NCBI RefSeq assembly: GCF_001613125.1
Contig: NZ_BDBT01000031.1
Location: 1 to 64,000, forward strand
Source: Nocardia shimofusensis NBRC 100134
Lineage (GTDB): Bacteria; Actinomycetota; Actinomycetes; Mycobacteriales; Mycobacteriaceae
Direction of reading: 5' to 3'
DNA length: 64,000 nt
This document shows, piece after piece, positions 1 to 8,337 of the stretch. Position 1 is the first letter of the stretch. Every line of letters starts with the position of its first letter. The translations under genes were made by a program, and so were the position numbers. A model generated the notes under the pieces. That model was not told where the DNA came from, ran no database searches, and saw only the letters and a list, made by a program, of their open reading frames with translations.

Positions 1-1
1 C

Positions 2-1123
2 CCGCAGCCGCTGCCGCCGGCACACAAGCTCAGCGCTCGCGAAGTGCTCTTCGGCTCCCACGTCGCACCCAAGGCACTGGCCCTGCTGGCCGCGCTGGCG
101 CTGGCCATCGGCGTGGTCGGCGGCCTGGTCGGCCGGCTGACCGCCGAGACCAGCACCAACCTGACCTCTCGCAAGGTGACCCTGGAGCAGAGCGAAGGCA
201 TCGACGGCCCGAGCGGCCGGATCGCCCAGGTCGCCAATGCGGTCCTGCCCTCGGTGGTCTCCATCCGCACCACCGTCGGCGACGGCAGCTCGACCGGTTC
301 GGGCGTGGTGCTCGACGGCGAGGGCTACATCGTCACCAACAATCATGTGATCTCGATGGCCGCTCAGGACACCAGCAACCGGGCGAGTATCCAGGTGACC
401 TTCGCCGACGGCAGCCGGGTGCCCGCCGAGATCGTCGGTCGCGACCCCAAGACCGACCTGGCCGTGCTCAGGGTGGACGTGAAGAACCTGACCGTCGCCG
501 AGCTCGGCAAGTCCGAGGACGTGCAGGTCGGCGAGGACGTGCTGGCCATCGGGTCCCCGCTCGGCCTGAGCAAGACCGTCACCTCCGGCATCGTCAGCGC
601 GCTGCACCGTCCGGTGAAGCTCTCCGGCGAAGGCAGCGACACCAACGCGGTCATCGACGCGGTGCAGACCGATGCCTCGATCAACCCGGGCAACTCCGGC
701 GGCGCGCTGGTGAACATGGCCGGGCAGGTCATCGGCATCAACTCCGCCATCCGCAGCGAGACCGGCGGCTCGGTGGGCCTGGGCTTCGCCATCCCGGTCG
801 ACACCATGACCGAGGTCGCGCAGACCCTGATCCGCGACGGCGTCATGCACCACCCGAAGATCGGCGTCTCCGCGCGCACCCAGACCGTGGCCAACGAGGT
901 CATGAGCGGCGCGGCGGTGGCCGATGTGGAAGACGGCGGCCCTGCGGCCAAGGCCGGCATCGTGGAGGGTGACGTGATCGTCAGGGTCGGCGACCGGGAG
1001 GTCACCGGACCCGAGGAGCTGACGGTGGCGGTGCAGTCCCGCGACATCGGCGAGACGGTGACGGTCCGGTTGATTCGCGACGGCAGGCAGGTGGACGTGC
1101 CTGTGACGTTGGAATCCGACTGA
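2..1123 (+). CDS. htrA: HtrA/DegP-family trypsin-like serine protease with PDZ domain (5' end outside window)
   Basis: Membrane-anchored envelope protease of the HtrA family, expected to degrade misfolded exported proteins. The frame is open to the left edge, with Pro-rich codons before a GTG at 44, so the true start is probably upstream and the cytoplasmic N-terminus is missing. Counting from that GTG: one transmembrane helix at about 9-30, protease domain about 55-260, catalytic His101 (TNNHV), Asp138 (TDLAVL) and Ser218 (GNSGG), then one PDZ domain about 270-355. tatB follows 33 bp downstream on the same strand; htrA-tatB adjacency is also known in M. tuberculosis (Rv1223-Rv1224), where the cluster lies next to sigE/rseA. 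The call is firm; only the N-terminus is unknown. Confidence 0.93.
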   Translation, partial: PQPLPPAHKLSAREVLFGSHVAPKALALLAALALAIGVVGGLVGRLTAETSTNLTSRKVTLEQSEGIDGPSGRIAQVANAVLPSVVSIRTTVGDGSSTGSGVVLDGEGYIVTNNHVISMAAQDTSNRASIQVTFADGSRVPAEIVGRDPKTDLAVLRVDVKNLTVAELGKSEDVQVGEDVLAIGSPLGLSKTVTSGIVSALHRPVKLSGEGSDTNAVIDAVQTDASINPGNSGGALVNMAGQVIGINSAIRSETGGSVGLGFAIPVDTMTEVAQTLIRDGVMHHPKIGVSARTQTVANEVMSGAAVADVEDGGPAAKAGIVEGDVIVRVGDREVTGPEELTVAVQSRDIGETVTVRLIRDGRQVDVPVTLESD

Positions 1124-1156
1124 CCTATCCGGCGTACGCCCAGGTAGCCTGGATTC

Positions 1157-1603
1157 GTGTTCAGCAACATCGGCTGGGGCGAGATGATGATTCTGCTCGT
1201 CGCCGCCCTCGTGATCCTCGGGCCGGAGCGGCTGCCCGGCGCCGTGCGCTGGACCACGAACTCGCTACGGCAGATCCGCGACTACGCCAGCGGCGCGACA
1301 GCGCAGTTGAAGGAGGAGCTCGGTCCGGAGTTCGACGACCTGCGCAAGCCGCTGGCCGATCTGAACGAGCTGCGCGGAATGACCCCGCGCTCGCTGGTCA
1401 CCAAGCACCTGCTCAACGGCGACGACTCGGTGCTGCGCGACTTGGAGAAGTCGGTGCCCACCAAGGACGAGGTGTACGGCACCGGTTCGCCCGGCGGCGG
1501 TTCCTACGGGACATTCGGGTCGAAACCGAGCCTCAGCAAGCCGTCGCTGGAAAAACCCTTGGCCCGCAACGAACATCCCCCGATCGACCCTGACGCCACC
1601 TGA
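1157..1603 (+). CDS. tatB: Sec-independent (twin-arginine) translocase protein TatB
   Basis: Subunit of the Tat export machinery, which binds twin-arginine signal peptides together with TatC. The 148-residue protein begins at GTG and has the family layout: a short periplasmic start, a single membrane helix (about residues 5-21) with the conserved GWGEMMILL and a following GPERLP hinge, then an amphipathic helix and a charged, flexible C-terminal tail rich in Gly/Ser/Pro. Length and the hinge distinguish it from TatA, though the two families are close. It follows htrA with 33 bp between them and is probably co-transcribed. A Tat substrate (DUF1906 protein at 29.6 kb) occurs in this window. Confidence 0.93.
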   Translation: MFSNIGWGEMMILLVAALVILGPERLPGAVRWTTNSLRQIRDYASGATAQLKEELGPEFDDLRKPLADLNELRGMTPRSLVTKHLLNGDDSVLRDLEKSVPTKDEVYGTGSPGGGSYGTFGSKPSLSKPSLEKPLARNEHPPIDPDAT

Positions 1604-1658
1604 GTCACACAACTCGGCGTGTCTCGCACGAAACGCCGGGAAATTACCAAACCGACTG

Positions 1659-1721
1659 GGCTGTAGGAAAGTACAGCCGTCAAGTCGGGTATACACGGAC
1701 GGCTGTCGAGCTGTCTAAACT
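1659..1721 (+). promoter_or_regulatory. Nested inverted repeats and -10 element before the HTH gene at 1728
   Basis: GGCTGTA (1659-1665) and TACAGCC (1672-1678) form a perfect 7-bp inverted repeat with a 6-bp spacer. ACAGCCGT (1673-1680) pairs again with ACGGCTGT (1699-1706), a perfect 8-bp repeat. A -10-like TAAACT (1716-1721) ends 6 bp before the ATG at 1728, so the transcript may be leaderless. The three related half sites suggest an operator array, possibly for the HTH protein encoded directly downstream. Confidence 0.5.
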
Positions 1722-1727
1722 TCGGAC

Positions 1728-2582
1728 ATGTCGGCCGATGACGTGGCGCGGGTCTTCGCGATAGAGGACAAAGTCGAAAGACTCAAGGCCGCGACCGAAG
1801 GGGTGGCGGCTGCGCAGCAGACGATCAACGAACTCACCAGAATTCGTCGAGCGGTGATCCGGGAACTGCACGACGAGGGGTGGACGTTCGCCAGAATCGG
1901 TGCCGCCGCGGGGCTTTCCCGCGCCCGCATCCATCAGGTGAGTACCCAGGGCCCCGCTCCGGAGGGATTGTTCTTCGGGCACAGCGCGATCACCGTGCTC
2001 ACACCCGAGGTACGCGCGGGCAGACTGCTCGGCGCACCCGATCCCAGCGCGGCGACCAAACTCGTCGACCTGTTGCGCGACTTGGGTTTTCCGGCCACGG
2101 TGGAGTACTTCGCGCCGGGACGCCCGGTGGATCTCAACCGCGACGGCCTGATCGTACTCGGCGGCCCGGAACTCTCGCCCAGCCTGCGCCAGCTCGCCGC
2201 CGCCGATCCCCGGTTGCGGCGCACCGTCGTCCGCCCCGGCGACGCACGCCGTGGTATCGAGGACCGCGCCGCCCGCCGCGTCTACCGGCCCGCCGGTCCC
2301 GAGCCGCACGACATCGCCTATCTGGCCCGGCTGCCACGCCCCGACGGACGCGGCAGCTGCCTGCTCATCGACGGCCTGCATCCGCCGGGCTCGCTCGGCG
2401 CGGTTCGGCTGCTGGCCACCCGCCTCGCCGGGCTGCACGAGCGCGCCGAGCACCACCTGTTCTCCGTGCTGATCGCGGTCCGCTACGACCGGTCCAGCGG
2501 CGAACCCGTGGACGCCGATCTGCTCACCCCGGTCTACCTGCATCAGGGCGACCCGCGCACCAACGGTCGCGTCCGCCGCTGA
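1728..2582 (+). CDS. Two-domain protein: sigma-70 region 4-like HTH plus unrecognised alpha/beta domain
   Basis: Function unknown. The first 65 residues look like a sigma region 4 or similar helix-turn-helix: a helical lead (ELTRIRRAVIRELHDEG) followed by WTFARIGAAAGLSRARIHQV, the recognition helix. The remaining 215 residues form a separate alpha/beta domain with a hydrophobic strand then Gly-Gly-Pro (LIVLGGPELSP), resembling nucleotide- or ligand-binding sensor folds; no catalytic motif that I know is visible. Proteins with this layout occur as uncharacterised regulators in actinomycetes. The upstream inverted repeats suggest autoregulation. The ATG at 1728 is preferred because a -10-like TAAACT lies just upstream and no Shine-Dalgarno is needed. 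Confidence 0.75.
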   Translation: MSADDVARVFAIEDKVERLKAATEGVAAAQQTINELTRIRRAVIRELHDEGWTFARIGAAAGLSRARIHQVSTQGPAPEGLFFGHSAITVLTPEVRAGRLLGAPDPSAATKLVDLLRDLGFPATVEYFAPGRPVDLNRDGLIVLGGPELSPSLRQLAAADPRLRRTVVRPGDARRGIEDRAARRVYRPAGPEPHDIAYLARLPRPDGRGSCLLIDGLHPPGSLGAVRLLATRLAGLHERAEHHLFSVLIAVRYDRSSGEPVDADLLTPVYLHQGDPRTNGRVRR

Positions 2583-2604
2583 TCCGGCCGACCGTGCGGG
2601 AAGG

Positions 2605-3543
2605 TCAGGCGGCGACGCGCGAGGGACGCAGAGTGTTCATCGGCGGCCGGTCGTCCAACGAGACCTCGGTCTGGTGCGCGATGAATTCGTCGTCGATCAC
2701 CGGGAACTGGGTCAGTGCCGCGCCGGAGTCGGCGACCCCGCTGCGCCCGAGCACCGTGCCCAGGATCTGGCGGCTCATCACGCCGAGATCCGACAGCGGG
2801 CGGTTGCGATGGGTGCGCACCCCCAGATTGACCTGGCCGATGGCCGGCAGGCCGAGCTGGTCGTAGGTGTCGAGCAGCAGCCCGATCTCCACGCCGTAGC
2901 CGGGTGCGAACGGCACCGAGGTGAGCAGTTCCCTGGTGCCCGCGTACTCGCCGCCGAGCGGTTGCAGGACCGCGGACAGCTCCGGGCGCAGCGCGGCCAG
3001 CAGCGGGCGCGCCACCAGTTCGGTGACCCGGCCGCCGCCGTACGCGTCCACCGCGCCGCCTTGGCGGAGCGGACGGCGGTAATAGGCCTTCACCAGATGC
3101 ATGTTCTCCACGCACAGCAGCGGCCCGAGCAGTTTCGGCACGAAGGCCGGGTCGGGGTCGATGAGGTCGGAGTCGACGAAGGCGATCAGGTCGCCCTCGG
3201 TCACGGCCAGCGAGCGCCACAGCGCTTCGCCTTTGCCCGGCACCGGCTCCAGTTCGGGAACGGCTTCTTCCCTGGAGACGACCTCCGCACCGGCCGCGCG
3301 GGCCCGGTCCGCGGTGGCGTCGGTGGAGCCGGAGTCGAGCACCACCAACTCGTCGACCAGGGTACCGAGCAGCGGCCGGATACTGGCCACCACGTCGGCG
3401 ACGGTGTTCTCTTCGTTCAGGGCGGGCAGCACCACCGAGACGGTGCGCCCCTGCTTGGCCTCGACGAGTTCGTCGATCGTCCACGCCGGGGTGTCCCAGG
3501 TGTTCGTACGTGCCCAAGCGGGCTGACGGTGTTGGGTTTTCAT
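2605..3543 (-). CDS. gpgS: Glucosyl-3-phosphoglycerate synthase
   Basis: Family GT81 glycosyltransferase that joins glucose from a nucleotide-glucose donor to 3-phosphoglycerate, the first step of methylglucose lipopolysaccharide synthesis in mycobacteria and Nocardia. The 312-residue protein has the GT-A fold markers VVLPALNEEN (37-46) and the metal-binding DSD (D124-x-D126 in FVDSDLID), plus the conserved GGEYAG and RNRPL segments. The ATG at 3543 overlaps the folP2 stop as ATGA, so the two are translationally coupled; an in-frame GTG further upstream lies inside folP2 and is unlikely. folP2-gpgS adjacency is also found in M. tuberculosis (Rv1207-Rv1208). Confidence 0.93.
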   Translation of the reverse strand: MKTQHRQPAWARTNTWDTPAWTIDELVEAKQGRTVSVVLPALNEENTVADVVASIRPLLGTLVDELVVLDSGSTDATADRARAAGAEVVSREEAVPELEPVPGKGEALWRSLAVTEGDLIAFVDSDLIDPDPAFVPKLLGPLLCVENMHLVKAYYRRPLRQGGAVDAYGGGRVTELVARPLLAALRPELSAVLQPLGGEYAGTRELLTSVPFAPGYGVEIGLLLDTYDQLGLPAIGQVNLGVRTHRNRPLSDLGVMSRQILGTVLGRSGVADSGAALTQFPVIDDEFIAHQTEVSLDDRPPMNTLRPSRVAA

Positions 3544-4493
3544 ACCAGACCTCGCAAGGTTCGTGCGGGGGGCCGGAAGCCCTGGATCGCGGCGATCATG
3601 TCCACCACGCGCCGGGTGTGCGCCACCTCGTGGACACGGAAGACGCGGGCGCCCGCGGCGGCCGACCACGCCGTCGCTGCCAAGGTGCCCTCCAGTCGTT
3701 CGGAGAGTCCCACACCAAGAGTCTCCCCGATGAAATCCTTGTTACTCAGTGCCATCAGCACCGGCCATCCGGTTTTTACGAGAACGTCCACTCCCCGCAA
3801 CAACTCGAGGCCGTGATAGGTGTTCTTGCCGAAATCGTGGGTCGGATCGATGAGGATCGAGTCCGTGCGCACCCCGGCGTCGGCGGCCTGCTCGGCGGCG
3901 CGCACCACGGTCTCGGTGACCTCGGCCACCACGTCGGCGTAGCGCACGCGGTGCGGCCTGGTGCGCGGAATGGCGCCGCCGGTGTGGCTGCACACGATGC
4001 CTGCCCCGAGGTCGGCCGCCACACGCACCAGATCCGGGTCGGCGCCCGCCCAGGTGTCGTTGATCAGATCCGCGCCCGCGACCACCGCGTCGCGCGCCAC
4101 CTGCGAGCGCCAGGTGTCGACGCTGACGAGCAACTCGGGGTAGGCGGCGCGGATGGCGGCCACGAAGGGCACCACCCGGCGGGTCTCCTCCTCGGCGTCG
4201 ACCACCTCCCCCGGCCCGGCCTTCACCCCGCCGATGTCGACCAGGTCGGCGCCTTCGGCGACGGCGCGGTGGACCGCGGCCATCGCCGCCTCGTCGGTGA
4301 AGGTGGCGCCGCGGTCGTAGAACGAGTCCGGGGTGCGGTTCACGATCGCCATCACCAGCGCCCGGTCCGTCGCCACCGCTTTGCCGCAGAGCGTGGGCTG
4401 CGGTACCGCGGGTGCCGCGGGCTGCTGCGCTCCTGGCTGCTGCGCTCCTGGCTGCTGCACTGCTGGCTGCGGCGTCGCAGACGGGCTGAACAT
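3540..4493 (-). CDS. folP2: Dihydropteroate synthase-like protein FolP2
   Basis: 317-residue TIM-barrel protein of the dihydropteroate synthase family. Conserved are the first loop (MAIVNRTPDSFYDRG), SVDTW and INDTWAG. The second loop reads DIGGVKAGPG, where active enzymes have GGESTRPG, and the C-terminal RxHD appears as RVHE. This is the FolP2 type, which in M. tuberculosis is reported not to act as a true DHPS; its role, perhaps linked to the neighbouring gpgS, is unknown. The N-terminus (about 30 residues) is low-complexity, with three QQPGA repeats encoded by 15-bp direct repeats. Start chosen at ATG 4493, clear of the next gene. Confidence 0.88.
   Translation of the reverse strand: MFSPSATPQPAVQQPGAQQPGAQQPAAPAVPQPTLCGKAVATDRALVMAIVNRTPDSFYDRGATFTDEAAMAAVHRAVAEGADLVDIGGVKAGPGEVVDAEEETRRVVPFVAAIRAAYPELLVSVDTWRSQVARDAVVAGADLINDTWAGADPDLVRVAADLGAGIVCSHTGGAIPRTRPHRVRYADVVAEVTETVVRAAEQAADAGVRTDSILIDPTHDFGKNTYHGLELLRGVDVLVKTGWPVLMALSNKDFIGETLGVGLSERLEGTLAATAWSAAAGARVFRVHEVAHTRRVVDMIAAIQGFRPPARTLRGLV
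4422..4466. repeat. Three 15-bp tandem repeats in the 5' end of folP2
   Basis: Units at 4422-4436 and 4437-4451 are identical (CTGCTGCGCTCCTGG on the plus strand); the third, 4452-4466, differs at two positions. They keep the reading frame and encode QQPGA three times in a disordered N-terminal tail, so copy number could vary between strains without breaking the gene. Confidence 0.85.
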
Positions 4494-4531
4494 GCCTCGA
4501 CTGTACCGACCACAGTGGCGACCGCCGGGGC

Positions 4532-5113
4532 TCAGCCGGGCAGCGGACCGCCCGGCTCGGGCCGCAGCGCGACGAAGGCGGTGCTCAGATCGGTGGCGAC
4601 GGTCAGCCGGGCGCGTGCCCGCGTGGGCACGACGCCCTCCCCCAGTCCATCGATCCAGTCGAACAGGCCGCGGTAGTACCCGTCGTGGTCGAGCAACACC
4701 ACCGGCTTGCCGTGCTCGCCGAGATAGCCGCCGGTCCATGCCTCGAAGAACTCCTCGAGGGTGCCGATGCCGCCGGGCAGGGTGAGGAAGGCGTCGGCGC
4801 GATCCTCCATGACCTGCTTGCGCTGGCGCATCGTGTCGGTGACGATCAGCTCGTCGGAGTCGGTGTCGGCGACTTCCTTGTGCACCAGGTGTTTCGGGAT
4901 CACCCCGATGGTCTCGGCCCCACCGGCCCTGGCCGCGGTCGCCACCGCGCCCATCATCGAGACGTGGCCGCCGCCGGAGACCAGTTGCCAGCCGCGGCGG
5001 GCGATCTCGGTGCCGACGCGGGCGGCCAGGTTCAGCAGTTCCGGATCGGTGGTGCTCGACGAGCAGTAGACGCAGACCGCGAACCTGTCGCTGCCAGGGG
5101 ATTCGGCGCTCAC
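4532..5113 (-). CDS. LOG-family (TIGR00730) protein, putative cytokinin riboside 5'-monophosphate phosphoribohydrolase
   Basis: 193-residue Rossmann-fold protein of the LOG family. Members cleave N6-modified AMP to base and ribose 5-phosphate; in M. tuberculosis the relative Rv1205 is reported to make cytokinins. The signature PGGIGTLEEFFE is present, along with the N-terminal CVYCSSS strand and the phosphate-binding SGGGHVSMMG (usual form GGGxxGLMG). The start at GTG 5113 overlaps the previous gene's stop as GTGA, so the two LOG genes are coupled. The exact substrate cannot be read from sequence. Confidence 0.88.
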   Translation of the reverse strand: MSAESPGSDRFAVCVYCSSSTTDPELLNLAARVGTEIARRGWQLVSGGGHVSMMGAVATAARAGGAETIGVIPKHLVHKEVADTDSDELIVTDTMRQRKQVMEDRADAFLTLPGGIGTLEEFFEAWTGGYLGEHGKPVVLLDHDGYYRGLFDWIDGLGEGVVPTRARARLTVATDLSTAFVALRPEPGGPLPG

Positions 5114-6051
5114 CACAGATCCTCGGTGCCGTAGGTGCTCACGTCGGCGCGGAAGTCGGCGGCGCGGGCGATGATGTCGACCACCTCGTCGACATGATCG
5201 GTCACATACAGCAGGTCGAGATCCCCGGGCGAGATCTTGCCGAAGCCCTCGAGGGAATTGCGTATCCAGTCCACCAGGCCGGACCAGTAGGAGCGGCCGA
5301 ACAGGATGATCGGGAACCGGGTGATCTTGCCGGTCTGCACCAGGGTCAGCGCCTCGAACAGTTCGTCCAGGGTGCCGAAGCCGCCGGGCAGACAGACGAA
5401 CGCCTGGGAGTACTTCACGAACATCGTCTTGCGCACGAAGAAGTAGCGGAAGTTGATGCCCAGATCGACCCAGTCGTTGATGCTCTGCTCGAACGGCAGC
5501 TCGATGCCCAGGCCGATCGAATATCCGCCCGCCTCTCCGGCGCCCCGGTTGGCCGCTTCCATCGCGCCCGGCCCGCCGCCGGTGATGACCGCGAAACCGG
5601 CCCGTGCCAGCGCCGCGCCGATCGCGTACCCGGCCTCGTACTCCGGGTGGTCGACCGGGGTGCGCGCCGAACCGAACACCGTGACCGCGCGCGGCACCTC
5701 GGCGAGCGCACCGAAGCCCTCGACGAATTCGGCCTGGATGCGCAGCACCCGCCACGGGTCGGTGTGGACCCAGTCCGCGTCGCCGCGGCTGTCGAGCAGA
5801 TTGCGGTCGGCGGTGCGGATGCCGGGCTTGCGGTCGCGCCGGTACATGACCGGTCCCCGGAACTTCGCGGCGGACCTGGCTTGCGCGGCGGCTTGCCGGT
5901 CGGCGACAGTTCCCCGGTGATCGGCGGGGTTCGTACCCGCGCCGCCGGAATCAGCGCCGCCGGAGGGGGAATGGCTGCCGGGGTCCGCGCTGCCGGAATT
6001 CGCGCTGTCCGGGTTTCTGCTGTCGGTGGGGTCGGCGGCGTCGGTGGACAT
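5110..6051 (-). CDS. LOG-family (TIGR00730) protein, longer paralogue with disordered N-terminus
   Basis: 313-residue member of the same family as its downstream neighbour but of the longer, separate subgroup. Residues 1-60 are Ser/Gly/Asp/Pro-rich and probably disordered. The core has VTVFGSART, ITGGGPGAMEAANRGA and LPGGFGTLDELFE, the LOG nucleotide and phosphate-binding signature. Both paralogues are encoded in an overlapping pair (GTGA), which suggests coordinated amounts or a hetero-oligomer; that is inference. ATG start at 6051. Confidence 0.87.
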   Translation of the reverse strand: MSTDAADPTDSRNPDSANSGSADPGSHSPSGGADSGGAGTNPADHRGTVADRQAAAQARSAAKFRGPVMYRRDRKPGIRTADRNLLDSRGDADWVHTDPWRVLRIQAEFVEGFGALAEVPRAVTVFGSARTPVDHPEYEAGYAIGAALARAGFAVITGGGPGAMEAANRGAGEAGGYSIGLGIELPFEQSINDWVDLGINFRYFFVRKTMFVKYSQAFVCLPGGFGTLDELFEALTLVQTGKITRFPIILFGRSYWSGLVDWIRNSLEGFGKISPGDLDLLYVTDHVDEVVDIIARAADFRADVSTYGTEDLW

Positions 6052-6127
6052 GGGTCCACGCTACCGGGCCGGGTGCACCGCGATCTGTCGCCGTGGTGAA
6101 TGCCCCGGGGCGGGGCGGCGACGCTTG

Positions 6128-7237
6128 TCAGACCGGTGCCGCGCCCCCGGTCAGGTAGGCGCGCAACATGGCGGCGACCGCGGTGATCTGCGCGGTCGGC
6201 ACGTGCTCGTCGCGCTTGTGCGCCAGATTCGGATCGCCGGGGCCGAAGTTCACCGCGGGGATGCCGCGCGCCGCGAAGCGGGACACGTCGGTCCAGCCGT
6301 ACTTGGCCCGCACTCCGCCGCCGCCGTGCGCGTTCACCGAGTCGATCAGCGCCTTCGCGGCGGGGGCGGTGAGTCCGGGCAACGCGCCCGCGGCGGCGTC
6401 GGTGACCTCGAAGCCGATGTCCGTACCGGCGAAGACCTCACGCACGTGCGCGATCGCCTGGTCGACACTGCGGTCGGGGGCGAAGCGGAAGTTGACCGTC
6501 ACGCCCGCGGCGTCGGGAATCACGTTGCCGGCGACCCCGCCGTCGATCGCGACCGCCGACAGACCCTCCCGGTAGACGCAGCCGTCGATGTCGACAGCGC
6601 GCGGGGTGTAGTTCTCCAGCCGGGCCAGTACCGGCGCCAGGCGATGGATGGCGTTGTCGCCCATCCACGCTCGCGCCGAATGCGCCCGCACGCCCTCGGT
6701 GCTCAGCCGCACCCGCAGCGTGCCCTGGCAGCCCGCCTCGATCCAGCCGCCGGAGGGTTCGCCGAGCACGGCCAGGTCGCCGTCGAGCCAGGCCGGCAGA
6801 TCGCGTTCGATGTGGCCGAGGCCGTTGTATTCGGCGGCGATCTCCTCGCCGTCGTAGAAGATCAGGGTCAGATCGTGCACGGGGTCGGCGACGGTGGCGG
6901 CCAGATGCAGGAACACCGCGTCGCCGGATTTCATGTCGACCGTGCCGCAGCCGTGCAGCAGCTGCTCGCCGTCGGCGCCTTCGCCGAAGCGGCTGGGCAC
7001 ATTGTCCGCGATCGGCACGGTGTCCAGGTGCCCGGCCAGGATCACCCGGGTGGGCAGGCCGCGGTCGGTGCGCGCCAGCACCACGTTGCCGTGGCGCAGC
7101 ACTTCGAAGCCGGTGGTCTGCTCGCGCAACGCGCGCTCCACGACGTCGGCGATCGCGCGCTCGCCGAGGGAGACGCTGGGGATGTCGACCAGGGCGGCGG
7201 TCAGGGCGATCGGATCGGCGGACAGGTCGATGCTCAC
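6128..7237 (-). CDS. dapE: Succinyl-diaminopimelate desuccinylase
   Basis: Zinc peptidase of family M20 that removes succinate from N-succinyl-LL-diaminopimelate in the lysine/meso-DAP pathway. The 369-residue protein shows the M20 metal and catalytic residues in order: AGHLDTVP, GCGTVDMKSGD, YDGEEIAAEYNGLG, LGEP and the C-terminal AHKRDEHVP. Length and motifs match the actinobacterial DapE group. It is divergent from dapD across 78 bp, so two steps of the same pathway share one control region. dapC for the intervening transaminase lies at 14.4 kb. Confidence 0.93.
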   Translation of the reverse strand: MSIDLSADPIALTAALVDIPSVSLGERAIADVVERALREQTTGFEVLRHGNVVLARTDRGLPTRVILAGHLDTVPIADNVPSRFGEGADGEQLLHGCGTVDMKSGDAVFLHLAATVADPVHDLTLIFYDGEEIAAEYNGLGHIERDLPAWLDGDLAVLGEPSGGWIEAGCQGTLRVRLSTEGVRAHSARAWMGDNAIHRLAPVLARLENYTPRAVDIDGCVYREGLSAVAIDGGVAGNVIPDAAGVTVNFRFAPDRSVDQAIAHVREVFAGTDIGFEVTDAAAGALPGLTAPAAKALIDSVNAHGGGGVRAKYGWTDVSRFAARGIPAVNFGPGDPNLAHKRDEHVPTAQITAVAAMLRAYLTGGAAPV

Positions 7238-7315
7238 CGGGCCAGCCTACGACCTGCCCGCCGGGCCGGAGGTAGCTCACCACCCGCGCCGGGCGAGTGG
7301 GTAACCTCTGACGAC
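7238..7315. promoter_or_regulatory. Divergent dapE/dapD promoter region
   Basis: 78 bp separate the two divergent starts. On the plus strand a -10-like TAACCT (7302-7307) ends 8 bp before the dapD GTG at 7316 and no Shine-Dalgarno is seen, so dapD mRNA may be leaderless. No clear operator palindrome was found. Confidence 0.4.
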
Positions 7316-8263
7316 GTGAGCATTCAGGGAGCAACAGCAGTCGGTATCGCCAACGTGACCGCGGACGGCACCGTCCTGGACACCTGGTACCCGAGCCCGG
7401 AACTCGGGTCCTTCGAGACAACCGGCACCGAGCGCCTCGACGAGGCCCCCGAGAGCTTCGCCGACCTGCTCGGCGTGGACGATGCCCGCGGTGTCGAGGT
7501 GATCGCGGTGCGCACCACCATCGCCGACCTGTCCGTCGCCCCGGTCGACGCCCACGACGTCTACCTGCGCCTGCACCTGCTCTCGCATCGCCTGGTCACC
7601 CCGCACTCGGTGAATCTGGACGGTCAGTTCGGCCTGCTCAGCAATGTGGTGTGGACCAACCACGGCCCGGCCGCCGTGGAGGGCTTCGAACAGACCCGCC
7701 TGAAGCTGCGCGCCCGCGGCCCGGTCACCGTCTACAGCGTCGACAAGTTCCCGCGCATGGTCGACTACGTGGTGCCCTCCGGCGTGCGCATCGGCGACGC
7801 CGACCGGGTCCGCCTCGGCGCGCACCTCGCGGCGGGCACCACCGTCATGCACGAGGGCTTCGTCAACTTCAACGCGGGCACCCTGGGCGCCTCCATGGTC
7901 GAGGGCCGCATCTCCGCCGGTGTCGTGGTCGGCGACGGCTCCGACATCGGCGGCGGCGCCTCCACCATGGGCACGCTCTCCGGCGGCGGCACCACCGTCA
8001 TCTCCATCGGCGAACGCTCGCTGCTGGGCGCCAATTCCGGCCTGGGCATCCCGCTCGGCAACGACTGCGTGGTCGAAGCGGGCCTGTATCTGACCGCGGG
8101 CACCAAGGTCACCACGTCCGAGGGCCGGGTGGTCAAGGCCGCCGAACTCGCGGGCCGCGACAACCTGCTCTTCCGCCGCAACTCCACCACCGGCGCGGTC
8201 GAGGTCGTGCACCGCAAGGGCACCGGCATCGAACTCAACGAGGACCTGCACGCCCACAACTGA
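7316..8263 (+). CDS. dapD: 2,3,4,5-tetrahydropyridine-2,6-dicarboxylate N-succinyltransferase
   Basis: Succinyl-CoA-dependent acyltransferase of lysine/DAP synthesis, here the long actinobacterial form (315 residues; mycobacterial DapD is about 317). The C-terminal half is a left-handed beta-helix with hexapeptide-type repeats (GVVVGDGSDIGGGASTMGTL, SIGERSLLGANSGLGIPLG), and the conserved FVNFNAGTLG and MVEGRIS segments lie before it. GTG at 7316 is chosen because it gives the family length and SIQGATAVGIAN start; the open frame extends far upstream but overlaps dapE. Confidence 0.93.
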   Translation: MSIQGATAVGIANVTADGTVLDTWYPSPELGSFETTGTERLDEAPESFADLLGVDDARGVEVIAVRTTIADLSVAPVDAHDVYLRLHLLSHRLVTPHSVNLDGQFGLLSNVVWTNHGPAAVEGFEQTRLKLRARGPVTVYSVDKFPRMVDYVVPSGVRIGDADRVRLGAHLAAGTTVMHEGFVNFNAGTLGASMVEGRISAGVVVGDGSDIGGGASTMGTLSGGGTTVISIGERSLLGANSGLGIPLGNDCVVEAGLYLTAGTKVTTSEGRVVKAAELAGRDNLLFRRNSTTGAVEVVHRKGTGIELNEDLHAHN

Positions 8264-8272
8264 TCCCCCACT

Positions 8273-8301
8273 CCTGACGCGCCCGCTCCGGGTGCGTCAG
8301 G
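8273..8301. terminator. Hairpin between convergent dapD and acyl-CoA synthetase genes
   Basis: CCTGACGC (8273-8280) and GCGTCAGG (8294-8301) form a perfect 8-bp stem with a 13-nt loop. It sits 9 bp after the dapD stop. There is no U-run on either strand, as is usual for actinobacterial terminators. Confidence 0.55.
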
Positions 8302-8337
8302 GGATTCGGGTGTAGGCGACCGGGCGGCCGAACCGGA

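Noticed and set aside
6026..7315. Long open plus-strand stretch antisense to dapE, in frame with dapD
   Set aside because: It exists because of the GC-biased codon use of dapE on the other strand; composition is His/Arg/Gly-rich, and DapD homology begins only at 7316.
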